A stretch of DNA of 21,047 nucleotides from Bacteroidales bacterium UBA3856. GTDB lineage: Bacteria; Bacteroidota; Bacteroidia; Bacteroidales; UBA932. The notes under the pieces are model-generated. The model had not been told where the DNA came from, made no database searches, and saw only the letters and a list, made by a program, of their open reading frames with translations. Every line of letters begins with the position of its first letter. The stretch's first letter is position 1. Location of the stretch: the NCBI GenBank assembly GCA_002392525.1, contig DGHE01000106.1, forward strand, positions 1 to 21,047, in the 5' to 3' direction. This document shows positions 14,239 to 21,047 of this stretch, piece by piece. The position numbers and the translations under genes are program-made.

Positions 14239-15951
14239 TTATTGGTTGGAAACGGGAAGGGACTTGGGCTGATGCACAATCTCGGCCGGTTTGTCGGTTA
14301 TACGAGGATTAGCCTTGAAGCCAGCCGAAATAACGTCCTGAGGGATCTGCATGGCACGGCGGGGGTCGTCCACGGTGAGAACATCGTCCAGACGATACGG
14401 CTTGAAGGCAGCATCATACTGGCCGGCCTTGGGATCCGGCTGCAGGGTACGGCGCCAGATCTCGATGCCATAGCGCTTGATGTCGAACCAGCGCAGGCCC
14501 TGGGCCATCTGGTCCATACGCTTGAGGCCCAGCACGCACTGGATCATAGACTCCTGGATGCCTTTGTCGGCACCGATGTTGAAGGCCGGATTCAGCTTCT
14601 TCTTGATGGTGGGTTTGTCCCAGGTACCGTTCTCGATGGCGGAGTAGAAAGCCACGATGTCCTCGGTGGTGAGATCTTTCTTGAAGTACGTGGGCTTGAT
14701 CACGCTCTTGATATAGGTATTGATATCGGCAGTAGCAGCGTCGTAGTTGTGCAGCATCACGTTGGCCTCGGCACGGTTCAGGAGCGCCTCATCCGTAGTG
14801 AAGGCAGGGCACACGGCGTGGGCATATCCGATACGGGCCACAGGATCCGTGTACTCGAACATGTAGGGAATCTTGAAGTAGGCGATGCAGTCGAAGGTGG
14901 CGCCATTGTACCATTCCGGGGACATGTAATACCAGTCGCTCACATTGCGCCAGCCGGTCTGCTCATTGCCCCAGACGTTCTTTGCATATCCCACTTCCGT
15001 AAAGGAAAGATAGGAGTTGTGGGAATACTTGGTGATGCCGGGATAGCAGAAGTAGTAGCCGAATGCGGAGTAACTGGTGAGCATGAGGAGGTTGGCCGCA
15101 TACTTGGACTTCACGAACTCATAGCTTCTTACATCCCAGTCTCTCTCCAGCTTGCCGATGGACTGCCAGTCGCGCAGCGAAGAGGAGGGCTCGGAGCCCA
15201 CACACTTGGTGGCAGCAGCCACAGCCTTATCCCACTGCTCGGAGTAGAGATAGAAGCGGGCGGCAAAAGCCCAGGCTGCGCGGGTATTGAAGTGATACTT
15301 GGGAATCTTATAGTAGCCGTCGCTCACATACTTGAGGCCCAGTTCCAGGTCTCTCTGGATCTTTTCATAGACTTCGGCCACATTGCCACGCTCGTACTTG
15401 GGGTTCAGTTCCTTCTCCACTTCTTCCATGTAGGGAATACCCAGGTCTTTGGAGCTGGTCTGGGTGTTGTAGTTGAGGCAGAACTCATTCACCAGCATAA
15501 AGTGGTTGTAGGCACGGATGAGAAGGGCCTCACCCAGTTCAGCACCGTAACCGGCTGCGGCAATGGCTTCGGCCTCTTCAATGGAGGAAGTACCGGTGAG
15601 TTCATAGATGGCTTCCAGTGCCTGATTGGCATGTGCAATGCACAGCCAGGATTCTCCCCAGAAGTTGAGGGGACTGTCGTTAGCCTCTTCCGTCACATCT
15701 GACCAGGTGTAGATCTGATCCATAAAACGGTCTGTACCGGGGTTATCGTCACCCAGGTTGTCCACGTTGTCGGACATGTACTCGTTGAAGGTGAGGTAGG
15801 TATTGGCCGGATAGCCGGAAGCAAGGAGAGCCCGGATCTTCGATGCAGAGTTTACCTCGGCCCGGTTATCGGGCATGGTATCCAGGAACTTGTCGCAGGA
15901 GACAAGGCCCAGGAGCATCAGGGATGCGGCAAAAATATATCTAGTTTTCAT
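14239..15951 (-). CDS. SusD/RagB-family nutrient-binding surface lipoprotein
   Basis: A 570-residue lipoprotein that caps the SusC barrel and captures substrate. From the ATG at 15951 the signal MKTRYIFAASLMLLGLVSC gives Cys19, followed by DKFLDTMPD, the classic start of SusD proteins. Helical tetratricopeptide-like segments are visible (ALEAIYEL, EALLIRAYNHFMLVNEF, AAWAFAARFYLYSEQWDKAV), as is the family signature RWFDIKRYG (487-495). An upstream ATT 18 bases away is not a credible start, although the frame is open from there. The gene follows SusC by 18 bases. Aromatic-rich loops (WYYMSPEWYNG and YFCYPGITKYS) could shape the binding site. RagB-like peptide binding is favoured by the protease neighbours over glycan binding, as there is no glycoside hydrolase in view. 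Confidence 0.95.
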   Translation of the reverse strand: MKTRYIFAASLMLLGLVSCDKFLDTMPDNRAEVNSASKIRALLASGYPANTYLTFNEYMSDNVDNLGDDNPGTDRFMDQIYTWSDVTEEANDSPLNFWGESWLCIAHANQALEAIYELTGTSSIEEAEAIAAAGYGAELGEALLIRAYNHFMLVNEFCLNYNTQTSSKDLGIPYMEEVEKELNPKYERGNVAEVYEKIQRDLELGLKYVSDGYYKIPKYHFNTRAAWAFAARFYLYSEQWDKAVAAATKCVGSEPSSSLRDWQSIGKLERDWDVRSYEFVKSKYAANLLMLTSYSAFGYYFCYPGITKYSHNSYLSFTEVGYAKNVWGNEQTGWRNVSDWYYMSPEWYNGATFDCIAYFKIPYMFEYTDPVARIGYAHAVCPAFTTDEALLNRAEANVMLHNYDAATADINTYIKSVIKPTYFKKDLTTEDIVAFYSAIENGTWDKPTIKKKLNPAFNIGADKGIQESMIQCVLGLKRMDQMAQGLRWFDIKRYGIEIWRRTLQPDPKAGQYDAAFKPYRLDDVLTVDDPRRAMQIPQDVISAGFKANPRITDKPAEIVHQPKSLPVSNQ

Positions 15952-15969
15952 ATCGTTGAGCCAATTCAA

Positions 15970-18900
15970 TTAAAGACCAATCTTGAGCGTGAAGGTAAAC
16001 TGCTTGGGCAGCGGAACGGCCACACCACCGGTGTTGAAGAATTCCGGATCCTGTCCGTTGAGCTTCTTGTCTGCATAGAGCAGGAAGAGGTTGGTGGCCT
16101 GCAGCTTCACACCCAGGCTTCCCAGGTGCAGGGCCTTGGTAACAGACTTGGGGAAGTCGTAAGCCAGGGAAATTTCCTTGAGGCGGATAAAGTCGCCTTT
16201 TGCAATGCGCTCGGTAGAGAAGTTATAGGCGTTGTATGCATAGCTCAGGTAGTTTCCGGAACTGCTGTACACACGGTTCTGCCAGCTGGAGGCGATAACC
16301 GGAATGTTGGTAGAAGCCTCGTCACCAGGAACGGTCCAGCGGTTCTTGAATTCCTTGGGCATGGAATCGAGGTCGTCGTAGGAAGCGCGGAAAACGGGAT
16401 CCATACGGATAACATTGCCGAAGGAATAGGTAATGAACACGTTGAGCTTGAATCCCTTCCAGGAGAAGATGTTACCGAAGGAACCTACGTCGGTAGGATC
16501 TACGGAACCGGAATACACCAGGTTCTTAAGCTTCTCCTCGTCGTTTTCCTGGAAATAAATGCCGGAAACGGTCCTTTCACCGTCTTCATTGATGAAGGTA
16601 GGGAGACCTTCTCCGTTAAGGCCGGCGAACTGCAGGGAGAAGAGGCTTCTCACAGGGTAACCCTTGCGGGTGAAACCGTTACCGGAGATGAGGTCAATCA
16701 TACGCATCTGGCTCTCCAGTTCGGTTACCTCATTGTAAGAGTGGGAATAGATGAAGTTGGTGCTCCAGCTGAAGTCCTTGGTCTTGATGTTGGTAGTAGT
16801 GAGGGAGACCTCGATACCGTCGGAGTGCATGGAAGCAACGTTACCCAGTTTGTGAACCTGACCACCGATACCCTGGGTAGTGACAGGGCCGATGAGGTCG
16901 AAGTTGTTACGGGTGTACCAGTCGGCGGCCACATTGACGCGGTTGTCGAACAGGCCTGCCTCAACGCTTAGGTTGAGCTCGTGCTTCTTCTCATAGGTAA
17001 GGGCGTAGTTGGCCAGGTCTTCGATGGCCAGTGCGCTCTCCTTGTCGTCGGCGAAAGGACGCCAGGGGTTCACGGCACGGATGACCACGAAAGAGTTGGT
17101 CACGGACGGACGGTCACCGGTAAGGGAGTAGGAGGCCTTGAGGGAGAGGTGGGAGAGAACGGGATACAGGCCCTTCATGAAATCTTCCTCATGGACGTTC
17201 CAGGCACCGGAGATGTTCCAGGTAGGAAGCCAGCGGGCGCTGCGGGACTTACCCAGGAAGTTGGTACCCTCGTAACGGCCGGTGCCGTTGATGACGTACT
17301 TACCTTTATAGGAATAGGTAGCGTTGGCAAAGAAAGCGGCGCTGCGCACGTGCGTGTTACCCATGGTGAAGTACTGGGTGTTTTCCTCGGCCCCCTGCTT
17401 GAACACGTGGTAGTCGTAGTTGGCGATTTCACCGAAGTCGAACTGCATGCCCCAGCCACGGAACCAGGTGCTGTGACGGTCCAGGCTGTTAACCTCGGCG
17501 CCGCCGAACAGGTTCACGGTGTGGTCCTGACCGAAGGTCTTGTTGAAGCTGGCGGTAGCACGGAGGTCCCAGCCGTCCATGCTGTTTTCGGTGCGCTCGT
17601 AGATACCGCCCACCGGCATGACGCTGTACTTGTAACCGTACAGGTTCTCGGGATCCTTGTAGAGGAACGGGTTGGCATCACGGATAGCCGGAGTGGAGGC
17701 CTCACGATAGGCAAGGGCCTGGTTGGCGTAGTCCAGCACGTAGTGTTCCTGGGTGGTACCGGCGTGCTTGTAGGCGGCGATACCGCTGATTTCCAGGGAT
17801 TCGAAGGGCTTGAACTTGAGTTCTCCCTGCACGCGGATATCGTTCACGCCCAGATCCAGGTAGTTATTCTCCAGCTCGTGCTTGATGTTGAAGGGAGAGT
17901 AGTTGCGGGTGTAGTACTCGTCGGGATCCAGGGCACGGGAGGTGTTGAGGGCGTAGGAGTACGGGTTAATGTCGAAGTCACGCTTGACTTCACCGGACAC
18001 GACGTCGGTTTCTCCATTGATGGTACCGGGAGCGCGCTGCTTACGGTAGGAAGCGTTGCCGATGAGGTTGAGGGTGAGTTTGCTGGAGAGCTTGAAGCCG
18101 GTGTTCACGTTAGCGGTGTAACGCTGCACGGAGCTCTGGAGGGTCCAGCCCGGATCCTGCATCACGGACAGGGAGGCGTAGTAGTTGGCCTTCTCGGTAC
18201 CGCCCGATGCGCTGATGGAGTGGTTGTGCTGGATGGTGTTGTTGAACAGGATATCGAACCAGTCGGTGTTACGGAACTCGGCAGCGCGAAGGTAGGCGTT
18301 GCGGGCTTTCTGGGTGTTCTCCAGACCGAAGGAACCGCTGGTGGCGTCGTACTGGCTGATGAGCTGGTACATTTTGCCGTAGATACCGCTGTTGGAGGCA
18401 TTGGCCGTCTCTGCGTAGTTGAGATAACCCTTCTGCTGCAGTTCCTGGTATACTTCCATCTGGTCCTGCGAGTTCATGATGTTGAAGGTGTCGTAGGAGG
18501 GCTTGAGACGGTAGGTATATTCACCGGTATAGGTAATGTGGCTCTGGCCGGACTTACCTTTCTTGGTGGTAACGACGATAACGCCGGCCATGGCGCGGGC
18601 GCCATAGATGGAGGTAGCGGAACCGTCCTTCAGAATGTCAAAGGTCTCGATATCGTCGGAGTTGAGACCGGCGATGGCGCTGGAAATAAGGGTATTGGCA
18701 TCACCGGAGGAGAGCTGGTCGGCGGAAACGTCCACCACATCTTCCATGATAACGCCGTCTACCACCCACAGCGGTTTGGAGGAGCCGTAAATGGAGGTGG
18801 CACCACGGACACGGATCTTGGGAGCCGTACCGAAGGTACCGGACACGTTCTGCACGGACACACCGGCAGCGCGGCCTTCCAGGGAACGGGAAATATCGGC

Positions 18901-19311
18901 CATACCGGAGATATTGCTCTCGGAAGCATCAATCTTAACGGTGGAACCGGTGTTGAGACGGCGGTCAACGGTGTACATACCGGTTGCCACAGCGGCTTCC
19001 AGCACGTTCACGTCGTCTTCCATGGCAATCTTCACATTGGCAGCCACGGGTACGGAAGCATCCTTGTAACCCATGTTGGATGCAATGACATTCTTGGCGC
19101 CGGAAGGCACATTGTTGATCTGGAAATTACCGTCCAGGTCGGTGATCGCGTAATACTTCGTATTCCCGTCGATGGTCACGGTGGCTCCCACGAGGGGCTG
19201 GCCGTCCGAGGCAGCCACCACCGTACCCTTCACCGTCTTGGGCTGGGCCTGGGCAGTGACGGCCACAAGGACCATCAGGAATGCCGCGAGAAAAAATTGG
19301 AATTTTTTCAT
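15970..19311 (-). CDS. SusC/RagA-family TonB-linked outer-membrane transporter
   Basis: A 1113-residue outer-membrane importer driven by TonB. A signal peptide (about 1-22, ending AQA) is followed by a CarboxypepD_reg-like beta-sandwich (about 26-100), then the plug domain (about 112-250), with IRVRGATSIYG (167-177), PLWVVDGVI (181-188) and the SusC/RagA signature DILKDGSATSIYGARAMAGV (226-244). The remaining ~860 residues show alternating barrel strands. The length is normal for the family. With the next gene it forms the usual lidded SusC2D2 import unit. It starts 14 bases after the truncated first gene, so it is not the operon's first gene, and its promoter must lie beyond the right edge or inside that gene. 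The substrate is probably oligopeptides, judging from its neighbours; sequence alone cannot settle this. Confidence 0.97.
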   Translation of the reverse strand: MKKFQFFLAAFLMVLVAVTAQAQPKTVKGTVVAASDGQPLVGATVTIDGNTKYYAITDLDGNFQINNVPSGAKNVIASNMGYKDASVPVAANVKIAMEDDVNVLEAAVATGMYTVDRRLNTGSTVKIDASESNISGMADISRSLEGRAAGVSVQNVSGTFGTAPKIRVRGATSIYGSSKPLWVVDGVIMEDVVDVSADQLSSGDANTLISSAIAGLNSDDIETFDILKDGSATSIYGARAMAGVIVVTTKKGKSGQSHITYTGEYTYRLKPSYDTFNIMNSQDQMEVYQELQQKGYLNYAETANASNSGIYGKMYQLISQYDATSGSFGLENTQKARNAYLRAAEFRNTDWFDILFNNTIQHNHSISASGGTEKANYYASLSVMQDPGWTLQSSVQRYTANVNTGFKLSSKLTLNLIGNASYRKQRAPGTINGETDVVSGEVKRDFDINPYSYALNTSRALDPDEYYTRNYSPFNIKHELENNYLDLGVNDIRVQGELKFKPFESLEISGIAAYKHAGTTQEHYVLDYANQALAYREASTPAIRDANPFLYKDPENLYGYKYSVMPVGGIYERTENSMDGWDLRATASFNKTFGQDHTVNLFGGAEVNSLDRHSTWFRGWGMQFDFGEIANYDYHVFKQGAEENTQYFTMGNTHVRSAAFFANATYSYKGKYVINGTGRYEGTNFLGKSRSARWLPTWNISGAWNVHEEDFMKGLYPVLSHLSLKASYSLTGDRPSVTNSFVVIRAVNPWRPFADDKESALAIEDLANYALTYEKKHELNLSVEAGLFDNRVNVAADWYTRNNFDLIGPVTTQGIGGQVHKLGNVASMHSDGIEVSLTTTNIKTKDFSWSTNFIYSHSYNEVTELESQMRMIDLISGNGFTRKGYPVRSLFSLQFAGLNGEGLPTFINEDGERTVSGIYFQENDEEKLKNLVYSGSVDPTDVGSFGNIFSWKGFKLNVFITYSFGNVIRMDPVFRASYDDLDSMPKEFKNRWTVPGDEASTNIPVIASSWQNRVYSSSGNYLSYAYNAYNFSTERIAKGDFIRLKEISLAYDFPKSVTKALHLGSLGVKLQATNLFLLYADKKLNGQDPEFFNTGGVAVPLPKQFTFTLKIGL

Positions 19312-19325
19312 ACTATATTGATACT

Positions 19326-21047
19326 TTACTTAGCAATTGAGAAGAAAGGAGCCTGAGGAGCACGGGTGCTGCCCACTTTGGAAACACGGACCGGCTGTTC
19401 AGATGAAACGGACGTTACTGCCGATGTGCTGCTGGTCTTGATAATCTGCGAAGGAATCTCGTAACCGTGATCGGGATAGGTGTAGTTATTACCATTACCG
19501 GCATGCTCTCCATTACGGATGACCCAAATGAAGTCAAAGCTGGAGAAGGTGCCATAGGAGCAAGCTCCGCTAATCACTTCCATCTCACCCTTGCTGTTGA
19601 GATAGGCGGTAAAGATACGGGCCGGAGTATCTGTATTGAAGGGATATGCGAAGTAACCGCTAGAGCCATACGGGAAGTAACCGGACAGGTGATCATCGCA
19701 GTCACCATAATCTTCGGAGAAGTTTCCGGCAGTGGCCGTATTGAAGGCACCCAGTTTCTGCTCCATAATATAGAACTCCTTCTTGGCGGCATCGTAGTTA
19801 CCGACAATTACCTTGTTGTCTCCGTAGATGCTGCTCTGACCACTGAATCCGGTAATGGAATACGTGCTGCCTGCCGTCTTCTGGGAGATGGTGATAACCT
19901 CCGAACCAAAATACCAGGTACCCAGGAAGTCGGTGTACTGAGCGGCCACTTTATCCACCTTGGTTACACTTGCAGGAAGTTCTACCACGCCACCATAGAC
20001 ATTACCCTGACCGGCATAGGTGCCGGAAAGGATGACCCAGCCGCCGCACGTAGCTTCTACCTCGCCGGCAGGACGCAGCTCATAGGTGCCATCCTTCATG
20101 GCGACGAAGGTGAAGATCTTGTTCTTCTCAGAAGACTGGAAAGGATAAACCGCCCAGTACTGCTCGCTGTCATCGCTCATGGTTGCCCACTTGGCTCCGG
20201 CAAAGAAATCCTTCAGGGGGCCATAGTTATTGGTAGAAGGGTCATTGTACTGTCCCAGATCCTGGTCTTCCACATAGAGGACACCATCTGTGCTGTCGTA
20301 CTGGGCCACGATGCTCTTGATACTGCCGCGAGCCGACGATGCGCCGGGGAAACCGTCAATCGTATAAGTACTGCCGGTTTCTTTGGCAGAAACGGTGAAC
20401 GCGACACCGTTAACCTTCCATTCGCCGATGAAATCTTCATAGGCAGAGTGCTTGTCCGGATCCTCGGCCTTGAACTTCACATCTGCGGGGGTACCGAAGA
20501 CACCCTGGGCATTGATACCGGTTGCAATGTAGCGGTATTCTGTATCGGGAGTGAGTCCGGTGAGCTGGACGGTCTTGGGGCCAGCCTGCCAGTCGGCCTC
20601 CGTAGCGGCAGCCACTTTCTCTGCGACAAGGGCCGATGCTGCGGTGGTAACGTCGGTGGTGACAAAGCCGTACCAGGTGAGATCCGTGGCCTTGGCGCTG
20701 TAGGAAACAGCTACATCGGCCGAGTTCTTGGTCAAATTGGAAACCGCAGCGGAGAAGTATACGCCGACAAGGTCGAGAGGCGTAGCAAAAGCGACGTCTG
20801 CGGGAGTACCATAGTACACGCAGGTGCCGTTGTTGTCATAAATACCATATACAATGAGACGATAGCTACTCTCATCCTTGATATCCTCCACGGTAACGCT
20901 CTGCGTATTGCCGGTCAGGAGCTCCACGCCCTCTGCCAGCTTTCCGTCACTCACCTTTTCTGCGAAGTCTGCGGCAGCCAGTACGCTGGCCTCGGTCTTA
21001 ACATCGTCGGTCACAAAATACGTGTAGGTAAGGATGGGATTACCCTC
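19326..21047 (-). CDS. 5'-truncated surface protein with fibronectin-III-like repeats and two GxW modules
   Basis: The frame is open to the right edge; 573 residues are visible and the N-terminus is missing. Numbering from the edge, two fibronectin-III-like repeats (about 1-90 and 91-197) share the ending GTPADV(A/K)F. Two modules of about 165 residues follow, opening YEDFIGEW (203-210) and YTDFLGTW (371-378). Both carry GSTY(T/S)I.GF and a YD strand. The C-terminus (SEQPVRVSKVGSTRAPQAPFFSIAK in part) is not a sorting domain I recognise. It precedes SusC by 14 bases. Its Fn3-to-module junction (DPDKHSAYEDFIGEW) matches that of the last operon gene (DPHVHADYSDFLGKW), so the two are related. 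The role is probably surface binding or structure. A lipoprotein signal is expected but cannot be seen. Confidence 0.85.
   Translation of the reverse strand, partial: EGNPILTYTYFVTDDVKTEASVLAAADFAEKVSDGKLAEGVELLTGNTQSVTVEDIKDESSYRLIVYGIYDNNGTCVYYGTPADVAFATPLDLVGVYFSAAVSNLTKNSADVAVSYSAKATDLTWYGFVTTDVTTAASALVAEKVAAATEADWQAGPKTVQLTGLTPDTEYRYIATGINAQGVFGTPADVKFKAEDPDKHSAYEDFIGEWKVNGVAFTVSAKETGSTYTIDGFPGASSARGSIKSIVAQYDSTDGVLYVEDQDLGQYNDPSTNNYGPLKDFFAGAKWATMSDDSEQYWAVYPFQSSEKNKIFTFVAMKDGTYELRPAGEVEATCGGWVILSGTYAGQGNVYGGVVELPASVTKVDKVAAQYTDFLGTWYFGSEVITISQKTAGSTYSITGFSGQSSIYGDNKVIVGNYDAAKKEFYIMEQKLGAFNTATAGNFSEDYGDCDDHLSGYFPYGSSGYFAYPFNTDTPARIFTAYLNSKGEMEVISGACSYGTFSSFDFIWVIRNGEHAGNGNNYTYPDHGYEIPSQIIKTSSTSAVTSVSSEQPVRVSKVGSTRAPQAPFFSIAK

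Noticed and set aside
13471..15702. Open frame of 743 codons on the plus strand
   Set aside because: Antisense shadow of the metallohydrolase and SusD genes, which have clear motifs; no recognisable protein.
15952..15969. Upstream ATT start for SusD
   Set aside because: The ATG at 15951 begins a normal lipoprotein signal; ATT is a very rare start and the extra residues are not conserved in form.
16981..19356. Open frame of 791 codons on the plus strand, Gly/Val-rich
   Set aside because: Antisense shadow of SusC; composition is typical of reverse-strand reading.

Overview
The window looks like a piece of a Bacteroidales chromosome (Bacteroidota). The evidence is a SusC/SusD pair, many Cys-lipoproteins with BACON, DUF4302 and DUF4988-type domains, a PorV/PorQ-family barrel, and promoter boxes of the Bacteroidetes type (TAnnTTTG, with TTTG about 19 nt upstream). 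Genus cannot be resolved by eye. Every gene I accept lies on the minus strand, so the biological order runs from right to left. No rRNA, tRNA, CRISPR array or insertion sequence was seen, and no stretch over 300 bases lacks a gene.

Right and centre (21047 down to 3580): one compact cluster of eight genes, read as an operon of at least 17 kb. In transcription order: a 5'-truncated repeat protein; SusC/RagA-type TonB-dependent porin; SusD/RagB-type surface lipoprotein; HEFTH zinc metallohydrolase lipoprotein; DUF4302 lipoprotein; lipoprotein with two BACON domains and a choice-of-anchor-J domain; subtilisin-like S8 protease; PorV/PorQ-family barrel; and a 1142-residue lipoprotein with coiled coil, collagen-like Gly-x-y run, BACON and repeat modules. 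Spacings run from a 4-base overlap to 36 bases, and the cluster ends at a stem-loop with a T tract (3580-3611). The simplest reading is a protein- or peptide-acquisition locus: surface proteases and adhesive lipoproteins feed a RagAB-like importer. The two end genes are architectural relatives. A module opening with a Y..(F/W/Y)(L/I)G.W motif occurs about five times in three of the proteins.

Left-centre (2281-3580): an AT-richer island holding a two-gene toxin-antitoxin-like module (HigB/Gp49-like protein first, XRE-type partner second, ATGA overlap). It has a near-consensus promoter that predicts a leaderless mRNA, a palindrome over the -33 box, and related repeats on both flanks, including nested inverted repeats.

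Left (1-2280): housekeeping genes dnaX (DNA polymerase III gamma/tau) and, 5 bases downstream, lptB (LPS-export ATPase), whose 3' end is cut by the window edge.

Most interesting: (i) the bracketed protease/SusCD operon and its shared GxW module; (ii) an S8 protease that appears to carry both a lipobox and a type IX-like C-terminal domain, translationally coupled to a PorV/PorQ-family gene, with an EF-hand loop inserted in its catalytic domain; (iii) the toxin-antitoxin-like island framed by a candidate intergenic repeat family.
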